64,000 nucleotides of DNA from an uncultured Collinsella sp. (GTDB taxonomy: Bacteria; Actinomycetota; Coriobacteriia; Coriobacteriales; Coriobacteriaceae). The stretch is from positions 57,684-121,683 of the forward strand of contig UQTW01000003.1 in the NCBI GenBank assembly GCA_900544115.1, read 5' to 3'. Positions within the stretch are counted from its first letter, which is position 1; each line of letters begins with the position of its first letter. Of the stretch, positions 8,703-17,503 are shown piece after piece. Below the pieces are notes generated by a model. That model was not told where the DNA came from. It saw only the letters and a program-made list of their open reading frames with translations, and searched no databases. The translations under genes and the position numbers were made by a program.

Positions 8703-9083
8703 ATGGATGAGAACAAGATGGGATGGCGCGAGTATGCGCGCTATGCCGAGATGTCGGCCGAGGAGTTGGCGCGCGATTGCGAGGTGCAGGTGTTTCGCGC
8801 GACGGGTCCGGGCGGGCAGGGCGTGAACACGACGGACTCGGCGGTGCGCATGAAGCATATCCCTTCGGGAATTACCGTGACGGCGCGCGAGAGCCGCAGT
8901 CAGTTCCAAAACCGTAGTAGCTGCCTGCGTAAGCTGCGCGCTGAGCTTGAGCGTCGCGGGCGTCCACCGCGCCGACGCGTAAAGACCAAGGTGCCTCAGC
9001 GCTCGCGCCAGCGGAGGCTCAATGACAAGCACTTCAACGCGATTAAAAAGGCCAACCGCCGCAAACCGGGCGGGGAGGAATGA
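8703..9083 (+). CDS. Short GGQ release-factor-like protein (RF-1 domain, ArfB-like)
   Basis: A 126-residue protein consisting only of the class I release factor catalytic domain. The motif GPGGQGVNTTDSAVRM, at about residues 38-53, contains the GGQ that triggers peptidyl-tRNA hydrolysis. There is no codon-recognition domain, and the C terminus is very basic (RRRVKTKVPQRSRQRR), as in ArfB/ICT1-type rescue factors. It is therefore probably a stalled-ribosome rescue hydrolase, although not a clear orthologue of ArfB. The start at 8703 has GGGGAGG upstream. An IS element is inserted just downstream of its stop. Confidence 0.8.
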   Translation: MDENKMGWREYARYAEMSAEELARDCEVQVFRATGPGGQGVNTTDSAVRMKHIPSGITVTARESRSQFQNRSSCLRKLRAELERRGRPPRRRVKTKVPQRSRQRRLNDKHFNAIKKANRRKPGGEE

Positions 9084-9092
9084 CCTTCTCAA

Positions 9093-10465
9093 TAAGTTGC
9101 GGTGAAATAGGGACTGTTTGGGGGTGCGGACGATTTCTTGGACCGCGCCTAGGCGTATCCAAGCTTCCTGCGGTACTCCATCGGGCTCAGCCACTCGAGG
9201 GACTTCTTGATGCGCCCGTCCCGATAGTACACGAGGTAGGCCTCGAGCCTCCCCATGAACTCCTCGGCCGTCACGCCCTCCCAGTCCCTGTAGCGGAAGA
9301 ACTCGTTCTTGAGGCGCCCGAAGAAGCCCTCGCAGGCCGAGTTGTCCGGGCTGCAGCCCTTCGCGGACATGCTCCTGACCAGGCCGTTCTCCTCGCAGAT
9401 CCCGATCCACTCCGGCCAGCGGTAGTGGCCGCCCCGGTCCGAGTGGATCGTCGTGCGCGCGCCCGCCGGCCTCGCCGCGCAGGCCTTGAGCAGGCTCGAG
9501 TTCGCGAGGCGCTTGTCGGGGTGCAGCCCGATCGACCAGGCGACGGGCATCCCGTCGAAGCAGTCGATGACCGGGCTCAGGTAGACCTTCTCGCCGCCCG
9601 GGAGCCTGAACTCGGTGATGTCGGTGAGCCACAGCCGGTTGGGCTCGTCGGCGTGGAAATTCCTGTTCACGAGGTTCTCCGGCGCCTTGGAGACCTCGCC
9701 GGCGTAGGAGCTGTAGCCCCGGGCGCGCCTCTTGTTGTAGACGACCTCGAGGCCCTCCTCGCGCATCACGCGGGCCACGCGCTTCTCGCTGGCGCGGACG
9801 CCCTCGCGGCGCAGGCGCGCCCAGACGGTGCGGTACCCCCAGCACCCCGAGCCCTCGCGGAAGATGCGCACCACGCGGTCGCGTATGTCGGCGTCGCGGT
9901 CGCGCGGCGCGGCGACGCGGGGCCTCCAGTACTCATAGGAGCTCTTCGATATCCTCAAGAAACCTGTGATCGAGCGGAGGGGCAGGGCGGTCGCCCGCCT
10001 CAATCTCTCGCCGAGCTCGCACTTGCTCCTGTTCGAGATCGAAGCCGGGTCCCACCCTTCCGCTTTTAGGTCGGCCAACACCGCCCTGAGCAGCAGGTTC
10101 TCTATCTGGTCCTCGTTGAGCCCGGCGAGCGGGCCGGTCGCCGGCGGGGCGTAGATCGACTTGTCGGGGCCCAAGCTGGCCTCCTTCCGTGGCGGTTCCC
10201 TCGCCACGATTCTACAGCCCCCGCCGGTGTAGCTGCGCGGGAGGTGCCCCGTCGCCCACTTCTTGGCCGCGCTCACCGTGACCCCCGCGAACTCCGCGGC
10301 GGCAGTGGGCCCCATGCCGTCCTCCGTCGCCAGGAGGAAGAGCTCGACCTTCTCCCTGCTGTACATGCGAACCTCCAGTCCGGACCGCCCCGCGGTCCAA
10401 CTTTCTGTCCGCACCCCCTTTTGCGGCTTTTGCTGCATAAACAGTCCCTATTTCACCGCAACTTA
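9093..10465. mobile_element. IS3-family insertion sequence, apparently complete
   Basis: A 1,373-bp element bounded by perfect 27-bp inverted repeats (9093-9119 and 10439-10465; TAAGTTGCGGTGAAATAGGG... at the left end). It holds one transposase gene on the minus strand. No clear target duplication is visible, so the true tips could be a few bases inside. It lies in the gap between the release-factor-like gene (stop at 9083) and the lipid kinase gene (stop at 10473), damaging neither. Confidence 0.9.
9149..10366 (-). CDS. IS3-family DDE transposase, single fused frame
   Basis: A 405-residue transposase. An N-terminal helix-turn-helix region (about residues 1-45) is followed by an HTH_21-like segment. 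An integrase core then carries the DDE residues in LTDITEF, HSDRGGHY and the ACEGFFGRLKNE block. IS3 elements usually split this protein into orfA and orfB joined by -1 frameshifting; here it is one uninterrupted frame. The ATG at 10366 has GGAGG five bases upstream; a longer frame lacks a ribosome site. The frame is intact, so the element may still be active. Confidence 0.9.
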   Translation of the reverse strand: MYSREKVELFLLATEDGMGPTAAAEFAGVTVSAAKKWATGHLPRSYTGGGCRIVAREPPRKEASLGPDKSIYAPPATGPLAGLNEDQIENLLLRAVLADLKAEGWDPASISNRSKCELGERLRRATALPLRSITGFLRISKSSYEYWRPRVAAPRDRDADIRDRVVRIFREGSGCWGYRTVWARLRREGVRASEKRVARVMREEGLEVVYNKRRARGYSSYAGEVSKAPENLVNRNFHADEPNRLWLTDITEFRLPGGEKVYLSPVIDCFDGMPVAWSIGLHPDKRLANSSLLKACAARPAGARTTIHSDRGGHYRWPEWIGICEENGLVRSMSAKGCSPDNSACEGFFGRLKNEFFRYRDWEGVTAEEFMGRLEAYLVYYRDGRIKKSLEWLSPMEYRRKLGYA

Positions 10466-10472
10466 GGTGGGG

Positions 10473-11435
10473 TTAGCGGGTGGGGCGCCAGACGTGGAGG
10501 GCTCCGCCAAGGACGTCGACCTCAATGCGCGAGGCGACAACGGGCTCGCCGTCGGCCTGGATGGGGTAGTCTGGCCCCTCAAAGGTGAGCTCGGCATGGC
10601 GGCAGCGGCGCATGCGTACCGGCGGAAGCTTGGTGTGGTGGCCGTCTTTGGCCGAAAGGAACATAGGCAGGGCAACCGCGCGAGGGACGGGGCCACAGGC
10701 GTAGCAGACGTCGAGTATGCCATCGCAGGGATCGGCATCGGGGCAGATGCGATAACCCGAGCCATACGTGGGGCCCAGCTGAATCGCCATGATGATCGCC
10801 CTCACGCGCTCGGCGGGCGCGCCGTCAAAGCTGACCGTCATGGGGTAGTTGCGATAGCGCAGGCCAAACTGCTCAAGTCCCGAGAGGGTGTAGAGCGGAG
10901 CGCCCGTCAGGCCGGTCTTTTTGCGCAACTCGGTGGTGCCCAGGCCGATGGCGGCATCGATGCCGACCGAGAGCGTCTGGTCGTAGTACTCAACCGAAGC
11001 CTCGCCGCTTCCGCTTGCGGGGTTCCATGAGCGAATGCGCCCGATATCCTGGTGCTGCAGCTCGCAGGTGAGCAGCGCGCCAAAATCCTTACCGGAGAAA
11101 TCGTCGATTCCGAGCGTCTGGGCAAAATCGTTGCCGGAGCCCACGGGCAGGACGGCAAGGGCGGGGCGGGCGTCCTCCTTTTGCGTCATAAGCCCGTTGA
11201 CGACCTCGTGAATCACGCCGTCGCCGCCAAGGGCGATAACGGTGCGGTATCCCTGAGCCTGTGCGGCAAGCTCCTTGGCGTGCCCCATGCACTCGGTCAG
11301 CACTAGGTCAAACTGGGACGGGCGCGCCGTCATGTCCAAAAAGCGTTGCAGGCGCTCGGCAACCTCGCGCGCGGCGCCCGACTGGGCGACAGGATTGGCG
11401 ATGATGATCGTGCGACCAAAGTCAGTTGCGTGCAT
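10473..11435 (-). CDS. Diacylglycerol kinase catalytic-domain (DagK/YegS-like) lipid kinase
   Basis: A 320-residue protein of the DAGK/LCB5 family. The nucleotide-binding motif GGDGVIHEVVNGL and the GSGNDFA motif are both intact, and the N terminus IIIANPVAQSG is the usual first strand. Family members phosphorylate diacylglycerol or related lipids at the membrane face. The start at 11435 has GGGAG seven bases upstream. The gene lies 87 bases downstream of the CLC channel gene on the same strand, so co-transcription is possible. The IS3 element ends eight bases after its stop. Confidence 0.85.
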   Translation of the reverse strand: MHATDFGRTIIIANPVAQSGAAREVAERLQRFLDMTARPSQFDLVLTECMGHAKELAAQAQGYRTVIALGGDGVIHEVVNGLMTQKEDARPALAVLPVGSGNDFAQTLGIDDFSGKDFGALLTCELQHQDIGRIRSWNPASGSGEASVEYYDQTLSVGIDAAIGLGTTELRKKTGLTGAPLYTLSGLEQFGLRYRNYPMTVSFDGAPAERVRAIIMAIQLGPTYGSGYRICPDADPCDGILDVCYACGPVPRAVALPMFLSAKDGHHTKLPPVRMRRCRHAELTFEGPDYPIQADGEPVVASRIEVDVLGGALHVWRPTR

Positions 11436-11522
11436 GGGGCGACTCCCGGCGTGTGGCATGACGGTGCGGTCGCGCTCGGGTCGAATTGCCCCCGATTGTG
11501 GCTGCACGGCGATTACTTACGT

Positions 11523-12944
11523 CTACTCTATCAGGTCGTTGTGGCGCTCGATAGCCTCTGCCACCGTTCCGCCCTCGTCCACGATAAGCGAGCGGCGCTT
11601 GGGCGACACGATGCGCTGCGCGGGGTACACGCCACGGTGGCCGCCGACGAGATAGCTAATAAACGAGACGATGACAAAGAAGCCCGCGGCTGTTCCATGG
11701 AACAAGTCGATAGCCATCATGCAGGTGGTGATGGGCACGTTGAGGCCGGCACAGAAGACGCCGAGCATGCCGAGGGCCGCCATAAAGCTCGGATCGAGTC
11801 CAGCGAGGCAGCCAATCCATCCGCCGAGCGCCGCACCGATGCCAAACAGGGGCGTGACCTCGCCGCCTTGGAAGCCGGCACCCAGGGTGAGCGCCGTTAC
11901 GACGAGCTTGATGGCGGCGTCGGCGAGGGTGGTGGTGCCGGCAAACCCGGCGCCCGAAAGCCACGTGGAAAGGCCGGCATACTCCCACGCGTCAAGCAAC
12001 GCATAGGCCGCAAGCACCACGAGTGCGCCGACGAGCGCACGGACGAGATAGTTGGTGATAAAGCGCGCGTACAGGTTCTTGACCGTGCGGACCGACCAGG
12101 CAAAGAGGCGCGCCGTCAGGCCAAAGACAATGGCTCCGATAACGACGATGGCAACCGTTCTGGGCGTCATGTCGGGAACGCTGGCGATGACGTTGCTCTC
12201 GTACTGGGTTCCCAGGGCGAGTGACGTAAAGTAGCCGGTAAACGAGGCGACGAGGCAGTAGAGGCCCGCGGTGTAGTCGATTTTGCCGATAAAGCACATC
12301 TCCATACCAAAGAAAGCCCCGGCGAGAGGTGATCCGAACACGGCGCCAAAGGCAGACGAGATACCGGCGAGCATGAGGTCGTGGTGGTCGTGCTTTTTGA
12401 GATGGGCAAGGCTCGAGACATTGCTGGCGATGGTACCGCCGATCTGCACCGCGGCGCCCTCGCGGCCAGCCGAGCCGCCCGTCAGATGCGTGAGCGTGGA
12501 GCACACAAACGTGAGGATGGCCATGCGCGCATGGATGAGTCGTGTGCCCAGGGCAGAGTCGATGACCAAATTGTTGCCGCGTTTGGCGGCGAGACCGTGG
12601 TTCTTGTAGACCCACGCGGTGGCCACGCCCACGACGGGGAGCAGGGCGTAGATCCACGCATGGCTCTCGCGATAATCGGTCGCAATATCCAGTGAGGCCA
12701 AAAACGCCCAAGCGGCAACGCCCATGGCGAGCGAAACGACAACGACGAGCGCGAGCAGCTTGGCGCTCGCGAGCATGTTGTGGGCATTGCGGCGCGTGTC
12801 GGCGGCCAAGAGCTGTTCGGAGCGGGTGAGCTGGTTGCGACCGCTGATGATCAAGTCGGCCGGAGAGAAGGACCTGCCGTCTGTGTCCTGACGGGTGTCA
12901 TCAGACGGGTCGAGTGTATTTTCACGTTTATCGATAAAAGCCAT
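11523..12944 (-). CDS. CLC-family chloride channel / antiporter
   Basis: A 473-residue multi-pass membrane protein. The selectivity motif GSAGREGA contains the gating glutamate, and GAGFQGGEVTPLF is the second anion-binding block near the C terminus. About 75 hydrophilic residues precede the first helix. No CBS domains follow. It could be a Cl-/H+ exchanger used in acid resistance or a channel; the sequence does not separate these. AAGAGGACGTT precedes the ATG at 12944. It is divergent from moeA. Confidence 0.88.
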   Translation of the reverse strand: MAFIDKRENTLDPSDDTRQDTDGRSFSPADLIISGRNQLTRSEQLLAADTRRNAHNMLASAKLLALVVVVSLAMGVAAWAFLASLDIATDYRESHAWIYALLPVVGVATAWVYKNHGLAAKRGNNLVIDSALGTRLIHARMAILTFVCSTLTHLTGGSAGREGAAVQIGGTIASNVSSLAHLKKHDHHDLMLAGISSAFGAVFGSPLAGAFFGMEMCFIGKIDYTAGLYCLVASFTGYFTSLALGTQYESNVIASVPDMTPRTVAIVVIGAIVFGLTARLFAWSVRTVKNLYARFITNYLVRALVGALVVLAAYALLDAWEYAGLSTWLSGAGFAGTTTLADAAIKLVVTALTLGAGFQGGEVTPLFGIGAALGGWIGCLAGLDPSFMAALGMLGVFCAGLNVPITTCMMAIDLFHGTAAGFFVIVSFISYLVGGHRGVYPAQRIVSPKRRSLIVDEGGTVAEAIERHNDLIE

Positions 12945-13158
12945 AACGTCCTCTTTTTTGTTGCGATGCATGCATTATAAGACGGCACCCCGTGCCTTAA
13001 GGCAATTGACAGGTTTCGGTTCTGTTACGAAAGGCGCATGGCCGACAGGTGTATTTGCCGTTGCGGGCCATGTCTTGAGCGGGCAGCGGGGGATTATACT
13101 GAACCAAACATAAAGAATCGGCGCCACTGTTGCGCGCCGTGGCATGTAAGAGGTGTAT

Positions 13159-14421
13159 ATGGCTAAGACGCTCATCCCGCTGGAGGACGCGCAGGCAATC
13201 GTCCTTTCGCAGGTGCGCAGGACCGAGCTCGTCGAGATCCCGGTTTGGCAGGCGGCCGGTCTTCCCCTGGCTGAGGATGCCACGGCCGATATCGATATCT
13301 CGCCGTTTGCCAACAGCGCCATGGATGGATATGCCGTGCGTGCCGACGACCTCGCCAAAGCGTCCTCCGATACGCCCGTGACGCTTTCCGTCGTGGGGCA
13401 CGAGGCGGCGGGCCATGTGTTTGAGGGCGCGATTGGCGCGGGCGAGACCGTCCGTATTATGACGGGTGCACCGGTGCCCGAAGGTGCGGATGCCGTTGTG
13501 AAATACGAGGTCGTCGAGGTGCTCGACGGCGACGGCAACGAGGGCTCACACGTGAGCTTCTCGGCACCGGCTAAGGTGGGGGAGAACGTTCGAGCTGCAG
13601 GCGAGGAGGCCCATGCCGGCGATGTTGTGATGCACGCTGGCGAGGTTGTGGCCCCGGCCGGCGCCGGTTTGCTGGCGAGCGCCGGTTACGCGAACGTTAG
13701 AGTGCACGCCGCCCCGCGTGTGGGCGTTATCTCGCTGGGCACGGAGCTGGTCGCGCCCGGCCAACTGCCGGCGCGTGGGCAGATTCGCGATTCCAATTCC
13801 TCGGCGTTAATGGCCGAGGCACTCGATGCTGGGGCCGACCCGGTGTTCTACGGCATTGCGCCCGACGACGAGCGGGCGATTGCCGAGCTGGTGCACCGCG
13901 CCGCGCAAGAGTGCGATTTTGTCATTACGAGCGGTGGCGCCTCGGCTGGCGACTACGACTACGTGACGGCGCTGGTTCGGCGCGAGGGTGAGGTGCTGTT
14001 CGATCGCATTTCGTTGCGTCCCGGCAAGGCCATTACGTTTGGCCTGCTCGGCGGCAAGCCCTATCTGGGGCTTTCGGGCAACCCCGCGGCGGCCTATGTG
14101 GGCTTTGAGATGCTCGCCCGCCCGGCGATTCGCAAGATGCGCGGCTTTGCCGAGGGTGCGCGTCCCGTGCAGCAGGCGGTTCTTATCCACGGCGTGAAGA
14201 AGCGACAGGACCGACGCTTCTATGATCGCGCCACGGTTGCGCGCGATGCGCAGACGGGTGAGCTTACGGTCACCGAGGCGCACAGCCAGAACTCGGCGCT
14301 GCTCGGAACCATGCAGCGTGCGAACTGCCTGTTGCGCATCAACGAGGGTCCGTGCGATCTTGAGCCGGGCGACGTCGTGGATGTCGTCCGAGTCGATCTG
14401 CCCGAGGGCACCGTGCTGTAG
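13159..14421 (+). CDS. moeA: Molybdopterin molybdotransferase
   Basis: A 420-residue protein that inserts molybdate into adenylated molybdopterin, the last step of molybdenum cofactor synthesis. The N-terminal SAMDGYAVRADD, the MTGAPVPEGADAVV block and the TSGGASAGDYDYV block of the MoCF-binding domain are all intact, and the C-terminal domain IV is present. The ATG at 13159 has TAAGAGG upstream. mogA follows 10 bases later, and modABC soon after, so this is a molybdenum block. Confidence 0.95.
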   Translation: MAKTLIPLEDAQAIVLSQVRRTELVEIPVWQAAGLPLAEDATADIDISPFANSAMDGYAVRADDLAKASSDTPVTLSVVGHEAAGHVFEGAIGAGETVRIMTGAPVPEGADAVVKYEVVEVLDGDGNEGSHVSFSAPAKVGENVRAAGEEAHAGDVVMHAGEVVAPAGAGLLASAGYANVRVHAAPRVGVISLGTELVAPGQLPARGQIRDSNSSALMAEALDAGADPVFYGIAPDDERAIAELVHRAAQECDFVITSGGASAGDYDYVTALVRREGEVLFDRISLRPGKAITFGLLGGKPYLGLSGNPAAAYVGFEMLARPAIRKMRGFAEGARPVQQAVLIHGVKKRQDRRFYDRATVARDAQTGELTVTEAHSQNSALLGTMQRANCLLRINEGPCDLEPGDVVDVVRVDLPEGTVL

Positions 14422-14431
14422 GAGGAATGCT

Positions 14432-14911
14432 ATGGAGCTGAAGATATCGATCGTGATGTGCTCGGATACGCGCGATCTTGCCCAGGACGAGGCTGGAGCC
14501 GCACTCGAGGAACTTATCGAGGCGCAGGGCTGGACGGTCGCCTCGCATGTGGTCGTGCGCGACGACGTCAGCGAGATCGGTGATGCCATTGTGGAAGCCG
14601 CCGATGAGTGCCACGCCAATGTCGTGCTCACCTGCGGCGGCACGGGGCTTTCGATGCGCGATGTGACGCCCGAGGCGACGCGTGCCGTCTGCGAGCGCGA
14701 TGTGCCGGGTATTGCAGAGGCAATCCGTGCGTACTCCATGACCAAGACGCGCCGCGCCATGCTCTCGCGCGCCGTGTGCATGCAGCGTGGGTATACGCTT
14801 GTCATCAACTTTCCGGGATCCACGAAAGCGGCCCGCGAAAGCTGGGAGGCCGTGAGCGATCAGCTGGAGCATGCGGCCCAAATGACGGCGGGCGGCGGGC
14901 ACGCCAAATAA
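14432..14911 (+). CDS. mogA: Molybdopterin adenylyltransferase (MogA/MoaB family)
   Basis: A 159-residue MoCF-binding protein that activates molybdopterin by adenylation before MoeA inserts molybdenum. The signature VLTCGGTGLSMRDVTPEAT lies at about residues 68-86. It follows moeA by 10 bases with GGAGGA as ribosome site, so the two are surely co-transcribed. MoaB-type proteins look alike, but the neighbour supports the MogA role. A terminator follows. Confidence 0.92.
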   Translation: MELKISIVMCSDTRDLAQDEAGAALEELIEAQGWTVASHVVVRDDVSEIGDAIVEAADECHANVVLTCGGTGLSMRDVTPEATRAVCERDVPGIAEAIRAYSMTKTRRAMLSRAVCMQRGYTLVINFPGSTKAARESWEAVSDQLEHAAQMTAGGGHAK

Positions 14912-14924
14912 GCGCACTACCTGC

Positions 14925-14959
14925 GGCGGAGTAACCCTACGGGCTGCTCCGCCTTTTTT
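14925..14959 (+). terminator. Terminator of the moeA-mogA operon
   Basis: GGCGGAG (14925-14931) pairs with CTCCGCC (14947-14953), followed by six T. Confidence 0.8.
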
Positions 14960-15050
14960 ATGCAGCGACGGTGCGGGCCGTCTCGCGGTTATTGGTAAAA
15001 GAAAATTATCGGGCGAGAGCTATTCATCATAAACATTATTCGCGTGAAAG

Positions 15051-15056
15051 TATAAT
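15051..15056 (+). promoter_or_regulatory. Putative -10 box of the modABC operon
   Basis: A perfect TATAAT lies 60 bases upstream of modA, in an AT-rich patch (15000-15060) unusual for the area. No good -35 is seen at the right distance, which suggests activator dependence. Confidence 0.5.
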
Positions 15057-15116
15057 CTAGTAACAGAACAAAGCTCGCGGCGGGGCGCCCGGGTGTAGTC
15101 TTCGAAAGGGTTGAAC

Positions 15117-15989
15117 ATGTTCGATATGGTTTCTCGCCGCGGATTCGTCTCGCTTTCTGCTGTCGCCGCTGCCGGTCTTGGGCTTGCCGGCTGCTCCGGC
15201 AACAAGGAGCCTGAGTCGACCGGTTCCGATGCCGGCTCCGCCAAGATTTCGTCCAAGAAAGCTGTCGAGCTGCAGGTATTTGCCGCCAACTCGCTCGAGA
15301 AAGCTCTGCCCGAGGTTCAGAAGCTCTACACCGATCAGACCGGTACCACCTTTGCCGACACGCAGTTTAAGGCCTCCGGCGACCTCGTCGAGCAGATGCG
15401 TGCCGGCGCCACGGCCGACGTGCTCATCACTGCTTCCAAGGGCACCATGGATGACGCTGAGACCGCTGAGCTCGTCGACGCCGACACGCGTGAGGACATG
15501 TTCGTCAACGACCTCGTGATTATTCGTGCCGAGGGCTCCGGCACCAAGGTCGAGGCCATCGCCGACGTCGCGAACCTGGACGGCAAGATCGCCATTGGCG
15601 ACGCCAAGACCGTCCCCGCCGGCAAGTACGCCAACCAGGCCTTAGCTTCTGTGGGTCTCTACACCGGCACCGAGGGCGACGACGGCGAGTATGCACCCGA
15701 GCTTGCCGACAAGGTGGCCCTGGCCGACAAGGTCGGCACCGCTGCGTCTTACGTCTCTACGGGCGACTGCGTGGCCGGTTTTGTCTACAGCTCCGATATC
15801 TTCCGCTATGACGGCATCGAGGAGGCCTTCGTGTGCCCCGAGGATTCGCACAAGCCCATCGTGTACCCGGGCGCCGTTGCCGAGAGCTCCGAGCACGCCG
15901 ACGAGGCCAAGGCGTTCATCGACTTCTGTCTGACCAACAAGAAGGCTCAGAAGATTTGGGCCAAGTACGGCTTTGAGCTTTCCGAGTAG
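15117..15989 (+). CDS. modA: Molybdate ABC transporter substrate-binding lipoprotein
   Basis: A 290-residue extracytoplasmic binding protein for molybdate. The N terminus SRRGFVSLSAVAAAGLGLAGCSG combines a twin-arginine motif with a lipobox (LAGC), so it is probably Tat-exported and lipid-anchored. The mature part has the ModA order VFAANSLEKALPEVQKLY, GDLVEQMRAGATADVLITAS and VPAGKYANQAL. The ATG at 15117 has GAAAGGG six bases upstream; the ATG at 15126 is an alternative. The stop is followed 68 bases later by modB. Molybdate specificity rests on family resemblance and on the moeA-mogA neighbours; tungstate is possible. Confidence 0.93.
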   Translation: MFDMVSRRGFVSLSAVAAAGLGLAGCSGNKEPESTGSDAGSAKISSKKAVELQVFAANSLEKALPEVQKLYTDQTGTTFADTQFKASGDLVEQMRAGATADVLITASKGTMDDAETAELVDADTREDMFVNDLVIIRAEGSGTKVEAIADVANLDGKIAIGDAKTVPAGKYANQALASVGLYTGTEGDDGEYAPELADKVALADKVGTAASYVSTGDCVAGFVYSSDIFRYDGIEEAFVCPEDSHKPIVYPGAVAESSEHADEAKAFIDFCLTNKKAQKIWAKYGFELSE

Positions 15990-16057
15990 TGCGGCTTGGC
16001 GCGATAATTCCATCGTTTTGTGTTTCACTTCGTCCTTGTATTCGCTTGGAGCTTTTC

Positions 16058-17500
16058 GTGCTTAATAGATTCAGCATGCTTGTCGCCTGTGCTTTGACCT
16101 TCGCGCTTTGCTGGGTGCCGGGATTTGCGTTTGCTGGGGACGCTGAGGACGGGGCCCAAGTTGCTGCGACCGCTCATGGGCTTTCCTATGGGATCGAGGG
16201 TTTTGAGCGGTTGGCCAAGGGGACCGTTCGTGCCATGGAGGGCCAGCCTGAGGGCTACCGGTTTCCCGTTGACGAGGACGTGGACCTTGTAGTGGCGCCC
16301 GCTGCCGATCGCGTTGTGGTGTGGATATCGCCCGAGGTGGTCGAGAAGTATGGATTGGATCCGCAGGACAACGAATGCGTATCGGGTCTCAAGGCCCTCG
16401 TCTGTAAGCTCGACAGCGCAAACTGCATGGGAGGTGCGCAGCTGGGGGACGTTGATCTTCCTTGGTATGTTACGGCGGAAACAACGTTTGATGCCGGCGG
16501 GTATACCTATGGCTTTGACGAGCGCGGTGCGGATGGGGATCGCTATGTGGTGATTGCATCGGCCTCGGGTGATGCCAAGGGCGGCGCGCGTTGGCTTGAT
16601 AGCGCTCAAATGATAGAGGCATCGTCTGTCGTGTTGCGGGATGAGCAGGGGCCCTTGGCCTCTCTGGCTTCCTTTTTAGGCGGCATCGACTACCGCCCGT
16701 TTTGGGTGTCCATAAAAACGAGCGGCCTTGCCCTGGTGATCTCCTTTGCACTGGGCCTGTTTGCCGCGTGGAAGACTATGGGTACCTCGAGTCGCATCAA
16801 GGGCCTGCTCGATTCGGTCTTTACGATTCCTATGGTGCTGCCGCCCACGGTCTGCGGCTTTCTGCTCCTCATGCTGTTTGGCCGCTCGACCGGGGTGGGC
16901 CAATGGCTCATCGCGCACGGCATCTCGATCGTCTTTACCTGGCCCGCGGCGGTCATCTCGGCTGTCGTTGTGTCGTTTCCGCTGGTCTACCGCACGGCGC
17001 TCGGAGCTTTCGAGAGCCTCGACACGCAGATGCTCGACGCCGCGCGAACCTTGGGGTGGTCCGAACGTCGCATCTTTGCCAAGCTCATGATGCCGCTCGG
17101 CTGGCCCTCCATCGCCGCCGGCGCGGTGCTTGCCTTTGCCCGCGCGATGGGCGAGTTTGGCTGTACCCTGTTCTTTGCGGGCAACTACGCCGGCATCACG
17201 CAGACCATCCCTATCGCCATCTACTTTGAGTGGATGGGCGGCAACACGTCGGTGGCCCTCTTTTGGGTCGCCATCGTTATCGTGTTCAGTTTCCTGGTCA
17301 TCCTGTTCATCAACATGTACACGGCGCATTCGCAAAAGTATCGCGAGCGCGGCCTCTCCCGCGCGGAGCGCAAGCAGGCCATGCAGCTGGGCGGTCAGAC
17401 CGATTCGCTCGACCCGGTGGGCGGCGATGCCTTGCGCATCGATCGCGAGGCGCTGGCCGAGCTTATGCGCGATGACGCGGCACCTCAGGGAGGTCGATAA
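16058..17500 (+). CDS. modB: Molybdate ABC transporter permease with an added secreted N-terminal domain
   Basis: A 480-residue protein. The C-terminal part (about 213-445) is a normal ModB permease with the EAA loop DAARTLGWSERRIFAKLMMPLGWPS. Before it come a signal peptide (1-26, ending AFAFA-like) and a roughly 180-residue extracytoplasmic segment (27-205) containing three cysteines, which I do not recognise. ModB is usually about 225 residues. The GTG at 16058 has TTGGAG upstream; a GTG overlapping the modA stop is possible but leaves the signal peptide internal. A hydrophilic tail of about 45 residues follows the last helix. The stop lies three bases before modC. Confidence 0.88.
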   Translation: MLNRFSMLVACALTFALCWVPGFAFAGDAEDGAQVAATAHGLSYGIEGFERLAKGTVRAMEGQPEGYRFPVDEDVDLVVAPAADRVVVWISPEVVEKYGLDPQDNECVSGLKALVCKLDSANCMGGAQLGDVDLPWYVTAETTFDAGGYTYGFDERGADGDRYVVIASASGDAKGGARWLDSAQMIEASSVVLRDEQGPLASLASFLGGIDYRPFWVSIKTSGLALVISFALGLFAAWKTMGTSSRIKGLLDSVFTIPMVLPPTVCGFLLLMLFGRSTGVGQWLIAHGISIVFTWPAAVISAVVVSFPLVYRTALGAFESLDTQMLDAARTLGWSERRIFAKLMMPLGWPSIAAGAVLAFARAMGEFGCTLFFAGNYAGITQTIPIAIYFEWMGGNTSVALFWVAIVIVFSFLVILFINMYTAHSQKYRERGLSRAERKQAMQLGGQTDSLDPVGGDALRIDREALAELMRDDAAPQGGR

Positions 17501-17503
17501 GCT

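Noticed and set aside
9093..9119. Target-site duplication at the IS3 ends
   Set aside because: The bases flanking the two ends do not match, so no duplication is claimed.
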